64,000 bases of DNA from Protopterus annectens (GCF_019279795.1 NC_056730.1:615582771-615646770); one strand, 5' to 3'; counted from the stretch's first letter, positions 1-12,588 are shown. Notes: generated by a model from the letters alone, not told the origin. Numbers and translations are program-made.

Positions 1-1430
1 GCAGGAATGTCTAGCAAGTACTGGCTGTGCAGTACCTATGTTGACAATTGCCTGGACTCTCATAAGTGTGGCCTATGGGTTAGAGTAATCAGATGGGACA
101 GCTGTTCCACAGGAAGCATCAGCCAAGGCTCTCTACAGGTAGCATATGCATAACATCAAAAGTTCCCCAAAGGCATGTGTTGCAATATGTAATGGTGTAC
201 CAAGACCAAGTTCAAAACCTACAAACAGTATCAATTAAGATACATGTGCTGCGCAAGCAACACCTCACTCCACCTCAGGCCCACCATTCCCATCTGTACC
301 TTGCTGGAGCCAGTGAGCACCTGAATGTTTGCTGTTCATTAGCAGGGACTAGGCTAGTACACATGGTGTTCTGAATTTGGGACACTGCAAAATGACACTT
401 GTGTGGCCCATAGTTGTCAAGCATCTGCAAAAAGGCTGAGGATGGGGAGGGGTGTCACCCTGAAACACAACAGTGAACTGAAACAGACATCCAAAGCTCT
501 CTAAGAATGGCTGTATCTGCACACATTCAAGGTCATGAATTGTGGTAGACATAACCCTGACTCCACAGCAATAGTGAAGGCACTGTGTGACCTCCATGGG
601 CTGTGCACATGAGTTGACCTTGCAATCTTGCAGAGTTGGGGGACATTTGTAGGGCAGAGTGACCAAATACTGGCAAGTGCAGATGGGCCATGCTAGTATA
701 CCCCTTCCAGGAATATTGACTGCTGTAGTACACAATAGTTGATGCAACAAACCATCATGTTAAGGGTGTGCACACTTATGCACCAACATATTGTATGTAT
801 CTTAATCAGCGTCTGCACAACTAACACATTTGTTTGATACTGCATTTGATTGCAGAGGTCGTATGTCAGATATCAGGTTTGCGTAATGTTAACATATGCA
901 GTATTGTGGCCCCATGGTGTATCAGGGAAGAGGTTGTCATGTCAATAAGTGTGTGTACACTCCTCATAGCCACAGTAAGCTTTGAAGGTTGTCAGTGTAA
1001 TTGTATTTTATTGCTCATACATGCACCGCTGATGATGAGATCTGTAAATCAGGTATCAGACATTCACTATTGACATCTGTCCACATATCATCCCAGGTAT
1101 GTGTCGGACAAACACAGAAGGGCTGTGAGCAGCAGAGCAAACATAACTGACACACATATACACATTCAGCAGTGGCATGTACACCTGTGAGATATGGTGC
1201 ACAGTACATGCCAGGGTGCTGAACAGGTGCACAGCAATACTGTGTACATGGGTGCACTGTGTTCCAGGGGAAGGGGCTTCACTTACTAACACAATACATG
1301 CTTCACAGAGATGTATAATGATTGTAATAGGGATTGACTATAGCTGCAGTGCATGCTGTTGAGTGCCATATGTCATGCATGTTGACAGATGGGTAATGAG
1401 AGGTCGGTGTGTAATATCTTTGTGCAACCT

Positions 1431-1434
<4 letters not shown>

Positions 1435-1504
<70 letters not shown>
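1435..1504. repeat. (TG)n microsatellite
   Basis: An almost pure TG dinucleotide run of about 70 bases. Open frames running through it on both strands are artefacts of the repeat. Confidence 0.97.
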
Positions 1505-1508
<4 letters not shown>

Positions 1509-1724
1509 CAGTTAAACAATGACACACAGGTCTTAAAGTGCGTTTCTTGGTTTCCCTCACAGACGGTGAGGTGGGTCAGGGTCCCTCCATCACCAGTGGC
1601 CATAGATGAGGGACAGTTGGTGGGTGGTGGCATGGGACAGGACAGTGTGGTGACTATGGCAAGTGTGTCTGGACACAACAGCCATAGCTGGATGCCTGGT
1701 GAGGGAACCACACAGGCAAATGTA

Positions 1725-2019
1725 GAGGGGTGCTCGTAGGAGGGCTGCTGGTCATCATGCCCCTGGCAAAAGTGCCACAGCTGTTGTCACCAGACGCATA
1801 TTTCAGGTTGTCATAGAGGCGCAGGCACATATGGAACATTATACTAGACAGGGTCTGAGGCTCCAAAAGGCTACTCATTCTGCTGTTATTGACAACATCC
1901 GTGATCTTGCAGGTGACCACTGTTATTTTGTCGAGGTCCTGGATAGACGGTTGGGTGAGATGGTGGGAATTCTTGACCGTGCAATGTCTTTGCTTGCACA
2001 TATGGTTGGAGTAGTGTGA
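1725..2019 (+). pseudogene. Unrecognised ORF relic with helical C-terminus
   Basis: An open frame of about 97 codons following a stop near 1722. Its first ATG is at 1831. The predicted protein starts with a basic stretch (GARRRAAGHH) and continues as a charged, probably helical segment (VIEAQAHMEHYTR, VLDRRLGEMVGILDRAM). The frame before it (about 1560-1740) also reads as a low-complexity Gly/Ser/Thr protein, which suggests an older ORF broken by a frameshift near 1725. The pattern is reminiscent of the accessory DNA-binding protein of Harbinger elements, whose C-termini are often helical, but no SANT/Myb domain is visible. I cannot assign a function. Confidence 0.2.
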
Positions 2020-4152
2020 CAGCCACGTGGACGTAGGTCAGCAACACCAACAGTTGGGGTCAACGTGGACATGCAACAAGTCAGAATCACTTCCGTAGTG
2101 GCAGTACCAGCACCAGCACTGCAGGGGGGGGGTTCTGTCCACACCACAACATAGCAGGCCACATGCACATGCACATGACCCTGGCTGGTCCCAAGAGGGA
2201 CCCCAATCCAGCGGACATATATCATCATCAGGGGAGAGTACCATATCTGGCCTTGTACCTGGTAATGCCCGTGGAACCCCTGGCAGGCACACTTCTCATG
2301 TTCATGGCTGGAGAAGATGAACTGCATACCATGACAGGTACGGTTTACAGCTGTCCAACAAACCCCAGTATAGGGCAGCCACATGGCAGAACTGTGTGCA
2401 TGCATACACACACACACATCACCAACATAGCTACTGCAACCCCATACCTACACACATCACATCTGCATAGCCCAATTAATAATGAAACCCCCTAACACAC
2501 ACACATGATGTCAACCAAACAGCTCAACCTAGGTTTCTGACAAACCCACAATACACCCAGTGCATATGATGATATCTGTGACACATCCCTGTCATCCATA
2601 ACATCGATGCAGGCACAGGCTAATATGGTTCTGATACATAGGGTGACTGTACTAAGGTGTACCAATGTAATGCTGTGTAACATGTTTTCAGCACTAAAGT
2701 TTAATGTTTACATGTCAGGGTGTGTAGCTGTCCAGCCATGATGCATTATAGCTGTTATTAACACTGGCTAACTGTGGTCTCCATAATGTATTACATTTGT
2801 GTTGTAGGTGTCTATGTGTCAGCAGGATGTGGGTCTGCTGCTGTTTACTACAAAGGGTATGGCACTGTTACTCTCAGTAATGCATACTGACACATTTGTC
2901 AGTACTGGGGTCCATAGGTGCAGGTGATCCTAGGTGTGCACCAGAATATTGTTCATGGAGAGATGAGAAGAGTAGGGGATGTGGGTAAGTGGTATCATGC
3001 CAGCTGCAATTTGTCAGCAGGCCATCTCAACTGATGACACTTGTGTGATCCTCAGGGTGAGGGTTAAATGCAATATCTAATCATCTGGTTGCCTCTTGCA
3101 GAGGGCCAGTGAGGTGCTCCAATTGACATGTGTGCAACATGTTTTACATAACATGGTCAGTGTCTATCTTGAAGAACTGTACCCAAGCATGCTCTGTTGA
3201 CTGTGGTAGTGTAATTGAGGTATCTATGGCATGAGGTGCATACAAGGTGGGGTATCCTAGCTGTGGCATTCATAACACAGCTGGGCAGACATGTCAGAGT
3301 CAGTCAAGCACAGATTGCCTGTAAGCAGCCAAGATGGCTACGTGACATCTGCACATCTGTACAGAGGACAGATAGGCATCAACTAGCCAACTGGTTATGC
3401 ATTAGGATGAATGTTTTGACAGATAGACATCTGACACTGATAGGTATGCCATTACTGCATGACAGCATCCCTCAATGACATGTCCTATTCACACAGTAGT
3501 CTACAGTTAATATCCACATGTCAGATCAATATCCAGTAGCAAATACTTAATGACACATAGCTCACACACCAAGAACATGATAGTCAGGACTCAGAGTCCA
3601 TCTTTGCATGCAGATGTGTTTGGTTCCAGTACGATAATCTGCAATCTACTCTTACTTGGAAAAGCACTGTTAACAGTAGTAACGTAATGATACACTACAT
3701 GCCAGTGTGACTGCATTGAACCTGGGATATTCCCCATGTATAAAACACATTCAAATGGAAAAGAGTGTTGTACAAGCCATATATACTCAGGTGTCCCAGA
3801 CAGTAGACTCACACCCCTTGCTACTATAATGACTGCACATAGATACATGTTATGTGCATGGAATTAAATATACTTATTAAATATGTCATTAACCTGCTAT
3901 TTTATCAGACTGAAATGTGATCACTGGTTACCAGGGAGGAGCCTGCTTATCAGGTTTCAGCATTGCTGTAATATACATGCTAAGCAGATTTGCACAATTG
4001 TAAGCAAAGTCTACACGATTTAAGCACCTATTTGTTTAGCCATACGTTAGCACAGCTTGCCATCATGCAAACCCAGGCAAACCTGCTTAAAGCTGCTCAA
4101 AACTGCCTTAAACTTTCTGTATCCAGCAGTCCTTGTACTGCCAAGCAACAAA

Positions 4153-4230
4153 ACATACAGCCCCTGAACCCAGGACCCAGTAGATTATAGTAAGAGCAGT
4201 TAACCACTACGCCATCACAGCTATGAAGAT
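4153..4230 (-). repeat. tRNA-derived SINE head (relic)
   Basis: On the minus strand the segment reads like the pol III promoter region of a tRNA. A box-A-like TGGCGTAGTGG lies at 4204-4214 and a box-B-like TCCTGGGTTCAG at 4164-4175, at about the spacing expected for a tRNA. It lacks a clean cloverleaf and so is more likely a SINE head than a functional tRNA gene. The same TGGCGTAGTGG box occurs in the SINE-like insertion at 62.1 kb. Confidence 0.5.
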
Positions 4231-4438
4231 ATTTGTTGTTTTTTCCAATATATTTGTCAGTACACATACTGAATAGTAGTGAACAACTGCTTTGACTTCT
4301 ACAATTGTGTATTACTTGTTAGTGGAAATATTGTTGAATCAGTATATTGTTATATCTATATAAACACATGTCAAATAAATATGGTGGGATATGTCTGGGA
4401 AGGTAAATACAACACTCGTGTACATATAACAAGGATAT

Positions 4439-4900
<462 letters not shown>

Positions 4901-4901
4901 T

Positions 4902-5211
4902 CGAAAAAAAACACCTGAATAACAATGAACAGATGGCCAACTACCATCAGCTATGTTTGTATAAGGCAGCGAGAGATACACAGCTCGGACTAAACGACAA
5001 CTTACAAACTACTTTATTAGTGAGCATCTCAAAATCACAAAATAAACATAAAGTTGAGCGCTTTCATCTACAGCAAAGCAGACTTCTTCAGAACAATTAC
5101 ATAGTATCAATCCACTTCTTTTAAAAACTTATTGGCGCCAAAAATGCGCTACATATATTTAAAGTGCTAGTTCCCACTTTCATATGTTGCGATTCACAAG
5201 AAACAATAAAC
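4902..5211 (-). repeat. pLTR of PLE copy A, downstream copy
   Basis: About 310 bases repeated directly at 9109-9419 with a few percent differences. In sense orientation it begins with GTTTATTGTTTC and ends with a run read as TTTTTTTTCG. It contains the hammerhead-like motif at 5053-5094. Such long terminal repeats in direct orientation are typical of tandemly inserted PLEs. Confidence 0.88.
5053..5094 (-). ncRNA. Hammerhead-ribozyme-like motif (PLE copy A)
   Basis: Read on the minus strand, the conserved core CUGAAGA (CUGANGA) is followed after one A by helix II, GUCUGC pairing with GUAGAU across a UUUGCU loop. Then come the GAAA core, a self-complementary AGCGCU as a minimal helix III, the cleavable C, and AAC pairing with GUU before the core as helix I. 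The unpaired A after the core and the near-absent helix III match the minimal, possibly dimer-acting hammerheads described for animal PLEs. Activity is not shown. Confidence 0.6.
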
Positions 5212-5489
5212 ATCCATCAAAATCAGTAAACCTCTATTGGTTCAATTGCATAGACATGAATAATATATTATAATAAAACAATGCAACAAAATTCATGTTA
5301 AAAATACATATATAATTCATATAAAATTCTAAAATCATTATGCTACTAAAAAGTCTATTATGCTAAAAAAACTACTAAAATGTAAATCCATATCCAGTAC
5401 CTACTAATTAAAAATTAATACACATATCCATACACTCATACTAATAATGAATAACATCTATATGTAGTGTGTTAAAAATGTATACATAA

Positions 5490-6057
5490 TTATTGCAATT
5501 CCAGAAAAGGTTTAATAGATCTATAGTCTTCAGGTTCCCTGGATGCATCAGTCCGTATTTGCCAGACTGTCTCCCTTTTACTTAAAATTGCTTTGAAATT
5601 TCCACCCCGGGTGGTGAAATGCACTTGATCAATAATTGCAAACTTAAAACTGGGTGATTCATTTTGTTTTTTTATGTGCCTGTAAAGTGCGTTCTTAGTG
5701 TCTTTGGTCTTTATTTTATATGTATGTTCATATATACGCTTACGGAACTGTCTCTCCGTTTTACCGATATAAAACACGGAACAGGAATCACATTTGGCTA
5801 AATAAATTATGTTTTTCGTATTACAATTTCCCTTCTTAAATTTTATATATGTCTTATTTATGTCATCCAACCTGCATCCTTCACTTTCAAAAATGGCAGA
5901 GCACTGATTACACGACCCACATCTCCTGGTTACTCCATTTCTATTAATGTTTAATGTGTCACCAGTGCCTTGTTGCAGGTATTTTTTAATATTCATACCC
6001 ATCTTATGTACAAAATAGGGTCTCAAGCCCACAATATATTTTACCTCATCATCAGCT
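5490..6057 (-). pseudogene. GIY-YIG endonuclease part of PLE copy A
   Basis: The frame encodes the C-terminal endonuclease of the PLE, which cuts target DNA to prime reverse transcription. The order is: a segment GLRPYFVHKMGMN; a zinc-type cysteine cluster RCGSCNQC; then IIYLAKCDSCSVFYIGKTER and RKRIYEHTYKIK, the core of the GIY-YIG fold with its YIG, Arg and Glu-His motifs; and finally NALYRHIKKQN. It ends at a natural-looking stop. The domain is intact but is in a different frame from the RT upstream: the RT frame stops at TAA 6059-6061 and this one begins one base back. Copies B and C have the same break. Confidence 0.85.
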
Positions 6058-6058
6058 A

Positions 6059-7952
6059 TTAATGAATTCCAATGTCTTGTGATAATATTTTAATTTCATT
6101 AATGTATGGTGAATACATCAGGACACATACTCTATGAAAGGAATTCATATCACTATTGTTCTTTTTCACCTTAATATTAATATTTTCCTTACCTAAAATA
6201 GGGGGATACTTTTTACCCCACTCATTCCGGACATACTTAGATACATCATCTAATAACCATCTGGGATAACCCCTATTGGCAAACATAGAGGTAATGAATA
6301 CCAACTCCTTTTCCATCACCTTGAAATTTGAGGACATTCGTGCCGCCCTAATGCATTGCCCTTTAAATATATTCTTTAGTATGTGCTTTGGATGATTACT
6401 GGAATATTCTAAATATCCATTAGAAAAAGTATCTTTCCGATAAATCTCAGATTGAAATCCGTTCTTAGTATGCCTTATAAATACGTCCAAATAAGATATC
6501 CCTTCCATGCTAATATTATATGTAAACTTTAAAAACTCGCTAGTCTGATTTATATATTCAATAAACTCTTTAATAATCACTTCGGGTCCATTCCATAAAA
6601 TAAACATATCGTCCAAGAATCTACTATAATATACTATATATTTGTAGTGTTCACTCTTAAATAAATGTTTGTTTTCCCACTCCAGCATGACCAAAGTGGC
6701 AAATATGGGGGCACAAGAAGCCCCCATAGCTACTCCTTTTGTTTGTTTATAGAACTCCCCCTCAAAGTATATAAAATTATTATCTAACACAATACCCATC
6801 ATATCAGTAATAAGATTAATGTGGTCCCAACTCGTATTGGAATATTTCCTGAGACTACTACAAAAGTTATCCAATCCTTGATCTTTCGGAATACTTGAAA
6901 ATAAATCAACCACATCTATCGTAATATATGTTAACTTTTCTTTCCAAATATCTGGGGTGAGATGGGATATAAACATCCAGGAATCTTTCACCAAATGAGG
7001 AATATTGTCATAAATTGGTTTAATCCACCTATGAATTACTACTCCAATTTGTTAAGTTTTCGATCTACTACCTGATATGATGGGTCGAAATGGTGGCTTT
7101 ATTATATTCTTATTTACCTTGGGGATACCTACAATGGTGGGCATTATAGGAAAATCATCAACTTTTAAAACATTATATATATCCTCTGTTATTCTTTGGT
7201 CTGCTAAATATTCATCTAGTGCCAAGTCAATCTTTTTATAACATATATTAATCTCATTCAAAGATGTAATGTCATAATTAGCTGACTCCATAAGTATTTT
7301 TTGCATTTCATTTGTGTAATCAATCGAGTTGTATAGTACTATGCCCCCTCCCTTGTCTGGTTTCATAACCCTAATATTTTTATCCCTTGATAGTTCCACC
7401 AGACTCTGTCTCTCCTTACTATTTAAGTTATCGTTAGTCAAATATTTTTTAGTAGTTTTATTAAACCACTGAAGATCAAAACAAACAAGTTCTTCAAAGT
7501 TAGACACTTTTTATATATGTACTTTTTTTCTTACATATATTTCTATTAGTATAGACTGCTTCAATGGGTTTATCATGCTTGTTATTGAATAATAAAGCTA
7601 AATTTAGCCTTCTACAATATAATTTAAATTCTGTTATGATATCAACCACATCAAACTCAACAGTAGGTATATATTTCATACCATTAGTGAAAAGTGAACC
7701 ATATTCATCTCTAATGGTAACGTTCGTATAATTATAAATCTTCAAATCTTTAAATTGATACACTGTTCTCTCATTTTCTTCTTCACGTATCAATCCATCT
7801 TGCTCTTCGTTATGTGTAACAGATATAAGCTATTCATCAGGAAAATCACCATAATACTTTGAATAATAATTATCTACCAACGAGTTTGTCGATTCCTCTG
7901 GACCTGATTCTGCTTCGCCTGTGGTGTGTAAAAACGTCCCCCATGAAAATTT
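6059..7952 (-). pseudogene. Reverse transcriptase ORF2 of PLE copy A
   Basis: The telomerase-like RT of the element. Visible blocks in order: KPDKGGGIVLYNSIDY; PPFRPIISGS; motif A, TIDVVDLFSSIP; motif B, KGVAMGASCAPIFATL; motif C, RFLDDMFILW, with the catalytic Asp pair; and the downstream block GISYLDVFIRHTKNG. Breaks: TAG at 7830-7832 (Lys codon in copy B), a 14-base deletion near 7505 that shifts frame, and TAA at 7052-7054 (Phe codon in B). The catalytic Asp residues remain. The frame opens at 7952 without an ATG and overlaps the end of ORF1, as in copy B. Confidence 0.87.
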
Positions 7953-9083
7953 CTACCCCTTTCCTCATGTATATCATCATTAACATCATTATTCTTTTTA
8001 TTATTATATGTATATGAATTGTGTGCATATTTTCATATGTAAGCCTTATTCTCCTTATATTGTTCCATATCACGTAAAATCTTTTTGTTTTTTTCTCTCA
8101 TATATTTTGCCCGCTTTACTATCTGCTAAATTAAATAGTTTATCATATAAATCTCACCATTGTGGAAATAATAAATCATTCATTATTTCCTTATTCAATC
8201 ATTCCAAATCCATTAATATTCTACTTAATTTTTCATCATTTTTCTTAATTAATAATTTCATATAGTTATTACCACATGTATTAAATAACGTATTAACTTC
8301 CACTTTGGTGTCATTATCTAAATTCACCCCCATAGGTAACTTAAAAAACCTTAAACCCATGGGTACAATACCAAGAGATATACATTTCATTAAATATGCA
8401 TTGTCAATTTTAATACTCTTAACATTCAACAACTGTTTACCCATAAGATAAATCATACCCTTTAAAGTTCCATAATTCGCACTTTTTCTTCTTTCTTGTT
8501 GAGCACTTTTACTGTAGGCACTGCATGTAGTAAATTCAAAATCATTTAATAAAAAAATGTCTAGTTTATTAACTTCCCTATAATTACTATTAACTTGTAC
8601 ACAATTTTCTTTTGGACTTGAAGAATTGTATAAAGTACCTTTATCAGTATATGGTTTAGATTTTGTTGTCACAGCATATGTTTTAACTGGTAACAAACGT
8701 TTGGGACGGGCTCCAGTCCGTTCGTACTCATCGTCCACTTTAAAAAGTGAAAAGTCAAATGTAAACTCATTGTCCGAAGTGACGCTTGCATTATTTGTAG
8801 TGCTATGATAAACTGGCAGTTCATTGCCACTCTTTGGGACTTTGCCCTGGCCATTAGGTATCCGATACTGCATAAAATTTTGAGTAGAAACCACATCTCC
8901 AGGTGTGGTGTTTCCTTTAGTCTCTACCACTGCATTCCGGGCACTACCGGCACTACTCTGTATCCGCCCCACATCCTCTAATAAACGGGACACTTCAGAA
9001 CTCAAGGATTTCACTTCCGACCTCTGAGATGTCAAATCTTCTTTGTCCAATAAAGCGTCTGTCTCTCTGCATACACTATCCAT
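7874..9083 (-). pseudogene. ORF1 of PLE copy A (coiled-coil protein)
   Basis: Begins at ATG 9083 (MDSVCRETDALLDKED). The N-terminal 50 residues show heptad-like leucines (SEVKSLSSEVSRLLEDVGRI), suggesting a coiled coil. A Ser/Thr-rich linker follows, then a basic region with several Lys/Arg/Tyr-rich stretches. A TGA at 8199-8201 replaces the Arg codon seen in copy B. A one-base insertion near 7995 shifts the frame before the expected end at TAG 7874-7876. I do not recognise a catalytic domain; a nucleic-acid-binding or assembly role is a guess. Confidence 0.65.
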
Positions 9084-9108
9084 AACTTCCAACTTGTTCG
9101 TAAACAAT

Positions 9109-9419
9109 CGAAAAAAAACAACACCTGAATAATAATGAACAGATGGCCAACTACCATCAGCTATGTTTGTATAAAGCAGTGAGATACACGGCTCAGACTA
9201 AATGACAACTTACAAACTACTTTATTAGTGAACATCTCAAAATCACAAAATAAACATAAAGTTGAGCGCTTTCATCTGCAGCAAAGCAGACTTCTTCAGA
9301 ACAATTACATAGTATCAATCCACTTCTTTTAAAAACTTATTGGCGCCAAAAATGCGCTACATATATTTAAAGTGCCAGTGCCCACTTTCATATGTTGCGA
9401 TTCACAAGAAACAATAAAC
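9109..9419 (-). repeat. pLTR of PLE copy A, upstream copy
   Basis: Direct repeat of 4902-5211. It carries the hammerhead-like motif at 9261-9302. Its boundary at 9419 directly touches the shortened, inverted pLTR of copy B, which starts at about 9421, so this is the centre of the inverted pair. Confidence 0.88.
9261..9302 (-). ncRNA. Hammerhead-ribozyme-like motif (upstream pLTR, copy A)
   Basis: Same architecture as at 5053-5094, with a fully Watson-Crick-like helix II apart from one G-U pair: GUCUGC against GCAGAU. Core CUGAAGA and GAAA, minimal helix III AGCGCU, and helix I GUU/AAC are all present. The copy-to-copy change in helix II (GUAGAU versus GCAGAU) keeps the pairing. Confidence 0.6.
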
Positions 9420-9549
9420 AAGTTGTCATTTAGTCTGAGCCGTGTATCTATCGCTGCTTTATACAAACATAGCTGACGATAGTTGGCCGTCTGTTCATTG
9501 TTATTCAGGTGTTGTTTCTTTTCGATTGTTTACGAACAAGTTGGACATT

Positions 9550-10758
9550 ATGGATAGTGTATGCGGAGAGACAGTGGCTTTATTGGACAAAGAAGATTTG
9601 ACATCTCTGAGGTCAGAAGTGAAATCCTTGCGTTCTGAAGTGTCCCGTTTATTAGAGGTTGTGGGGCGGATACAGAGTAATGCCGGTAGTGACCAGAATA
9701 CAGTGGTAGAAACAAAAGGAAACACCACACCTGGAGATGTGGTTTCCACTCAATATTCTACGCAGCATCGGATACCTAATGGCCAGGGCGAAGTCCCAAA
9801 GAGTGGCAATGAACTGCCAGTTCATCGGAGCACTACAAATAATGCATGCGTCACTTCGGTCAATGAGTTTACATTTGACTTTTCACTTTTTAAGGTGGAT
9901 GATGAGTACGAACGGACTAGAGCATGTCCCAAACGTTTGTTACAAGTTAAAACATATGCTGCGACAACAAAATCTAAACCATATACTGATAAAGGTACTT
10001 TATACAATTCTTCAAGTCCAACAGAAAATTGTGTACAAGTTTATAGTAATTATAGGGAAGTTAATAAACTAGACAATTTTTTATTAAATGATTTTGAATT
10101 TACTACATGCAGTGCCTACAGTAAAAGGGCTCAACAAGAAAGAAGAAAAAGTGTGAATTATGGAACTTTAAAGGATATGATTTATCTTATGGGTAAACAG
10201 TTATTGAATGTTAAGAGTATTAAAATTGACAATGCATATTTAATGAAATGTATATCTCTTGGTAGTGTACCCATGGATTTAAGGTTTTTTAAGTTACCTA
10301 TGAGGGTGAATTTAGATAATGACACCAAAGTGGAATTTAATACATTATTTAATACATGTGGTATTAACTATATCAAATTATTAATTAAGAAAAATGATGA
10401 AAAATGAAGTAGAATATTAATGGATTTGGAAAGATTGAATAAGGAAATAATGAATTATTTATTATTTCCACAATGGCGAGATGTATATGATAAACTATTT
10501 AATTTAGCAGATAGTAAAGCGGGCAAAATATATGAGAGACAAAACAAAAAGACTTTACGTGATATGGAACAATATAAGGAGAAAAAGGCTTACATATGGA
10601 AATATGCACACAATTCATATACATATAATAATAAAAATAATAATGATGTTAATGATGATATACATGAGGAAAGGGGTAGAAATTTTCATGGGGGACGTTT
10701 TTACACACCACACACGAAGCAGAATCAGGTCCAGAGGAATCGACAAACACGTTGGTAG
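9550..10758 (+). pseudogene. ORF1 of PLE copy B
   Basis: Starts at ATG 9550 and would run 402 codons to TAG 10756-10758. It has one internal TGA at 10405-10407, where copy A has a Leu codon. Features match copy A: a leading coiled coil (RSEVKSLRSEVSRLLEVVGR), a Ser/Thr/Pro-rich linker, and a basic C-terminal half with MDLERLNKEIMNYLLF and DKLFNLADSKAGK. The end overlaps the opening of ORF2 by about 79 bases in a different frame. No known catalytic motif is visible. Confidence 0.7.
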
Positions 10759-12586
10759 ATAATTATTATTCAAAATATGATGGTGATTATCCTGATGAAA
10801 AGCTTATATCTGTTACACATAACGAAGAGCAAGATGGATTGATAAGTGAAGAAGAAAACGAGAGAATAGTACATCAATTTAAAGATTTAAAGATTTATAA
10901 TTATACGAACGTTACCATTAGAGATGAATATGGTTCACTTTTCACTAAAGGTATGAAATATATACCTACTGTTGAGTTTGATGTGGTTGATATCATAACA
11001 GAATTTAAATTATATTGTAGAAGGCTAAATTTAGCTTTATTATTCAATAACAAGCATGATAAACCCATTGAAGCAGTCTATACTAATAGAAATATATGTA
11101 AGAAAAAAAGTACATATATACCCCCGAGTCACAAAAAAGTGTCTAACTTTGAAGAACTTGTTTGTTTTGATCTTCAGTGGTTTAATAAAACTACTAAAAA
11201 ATATTTGACTAACGATAACTTAAATAGTAAGGAGAGACAGAGTCTGGTGGAACTATCAAGGGATAAAAATATTAGGGTTATGAAACCAGACAAGGGAGGA
11301 GGCATAGTACTATACAACTCGATTGATTACACAAATGAAATGCAAAAAATACTTATGGAGTCAGGTAATTATGACATTATGTCTTTGAATGAGATTAATA
11401 TATGTTATAAAAAGATTGACTTGGCACTAGATGAATATTTAGCAAACCAAAGAATAACAGAGGATATATATAATGTTTTAAAAGTTGATGATTTTCCTAT
11501 AATGGCCACCATTGTAGGTACCCCCAATGTAAATAAGAATATAATAAAGCCACCATTTCAACCCATCATATCAGGTAGTAAATCGAAAACTTTCCAAATT
11601 GGAGTAGTAATTCACAGGTGGATTAAACCAATTTATGACAATATTCCTCATTTGGTGAAAGATTCCTGAATGTTTTTATCCCATCTCACCCTAGATATTT
11701 GGAAAGAAAAGTAAACATATATTACAATAGATGTGGTTGATTTATTTTTGAGTATTCCTAGAGATCAAGGATTGGATGACTTTTGTAGTAGTCTCAGGAA
11801 ATATTCCAATATGAGTTGGGACCACATTAATCTTATTACTGATATGATAGGTATTGTGTTAGATAATAATTTTATATACTTTGAGGGGGAGTTCTACAAA
11901 CAAACAAAATGAGTAGCTATGGGGGCCTCTTGTGCCCCCATATTTGCCAATTTGGTCATGCTGGAGTGGGAAAACAAACATTTATTTAAGAGTGAATACT
12001 ATAAATATATAGTATATTATAGTAGATTCTTGGACGATATGTTTATTTTATGGAATGGACTCGAAGTGATTATTAAAGAGTTTATTGAATATATAAATAA
12101 GACTAGCGAGTTTTTAAAGTTTACATATAATATTAGCATGGAAGGGATATCTTATTTGAGCGTATTTATAAGGCATACTAAGAACGGATTGCAATCTGAG
12201 ATTTATCGGAAAGATACTTTTTCTAATGGATATTTAGAATATTCCAGTAATCATCCAAAGCACATACTAAAGAATATATTTAAAGGGCAATGCATTAGGG
12301 TGGCATGAATGTACTCAAATTTCAAGTGATGGAAAAGGAGTTGGTATTCATTGCCTCTATGTTTGCCAATAGGGGTTATCCCAGATGGTTATTAGATGAT
12401 GTATCTAAGTATGTCCGGAATGAGTGGGGTAAAAAGTATCCCCCTATTTTAGGAAAGGAAAATATTAATATTAAGGTGAAAAAGAACAATAGTGATATGA
12501 ATTCCTTTCATAGAGTATGTGTCCTGATGTATACACCATACATTAATGAAATTAAAATATTATCACAAGACAATAGAATTCATTAA
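10680..12586 (+). pseudogene. Reverse transcriptase ORF2 of PLE copy B
   Basis: The frame opens at 10680 after a TAG, has no ATG near its start, and overlaps ORF1 until 10758. Conserved RT blocks: KPDKGGGIVLYNSIDY, FQPIISGSKSKT, motif A TIDVVDLFLSIP, motif B (Gly of KGVAMG replaced by TGA at 11910-11912, then VAMGASCAPIFANL), motif C RFLDDMFILW, and GISYLSVFI. Stops at 11667-11669 (Trp in copy A), 11712-11714 (Leu) and 12306-12308 (Arg). A missing G near 12329 shifts frame relative to copy C. The encoded enzyme would have been the element's telomerase-like RT; this copy is inactive. Confidence 0.85.
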
Positions 12587-12588
12587 TA

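Larger units (their letters stand above)
1..4152. other. CA/TG-rich sequence, no recognised gene
   Basis: I see no conserved domain, RNA gene or element end in this stretch apart from a (TG)n tract and a weak ORF relic listed separately. Short open frames occur on both strands but show no family motif. The base composition, rich in TG and CA dinucleotides, resembles that of 16.5-28 kb, so both may be the same kind of old repeat-derived DNA. That resemblance is an impression and was not computed. Confidence 0.5.
4902..9419 (-). mobile_element. Penelope-like element copy A (Neptune-like)
   Basis: A nearly full-length PLE on the minus strand. It is bounded by direct terminal repeats (pLTRs) at 4902-5211 and 9109-9419, and encloses an ORF1, a reverse-transcriptase ORF and a GIY-YIG endonuclease reading frame. 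PLEs are retroelements whose RT is related to telomerase; Neptune-type PLEs carry a C-terminal GIY-YIG domain with an upstream CxxC cysteine pair, both visible here. The copy is dead: stops interrupt ORF1 and ORF2, and a 14-base deletion lies near 7505. The outer end touches a (TA)n microsatellite. Subfamily assignment rests on motifs only. Confidence 0.88.

Noticed and set aside
10690..10720. Canonical -1 ribosomal frameshift site (GTTTTTA) between PLE ORF1 and ORF2
   Set aside because: The heptamer is not in the ORF1 reading phase needed for tandem slippage, so it does not support programmed frameshifting by itself.
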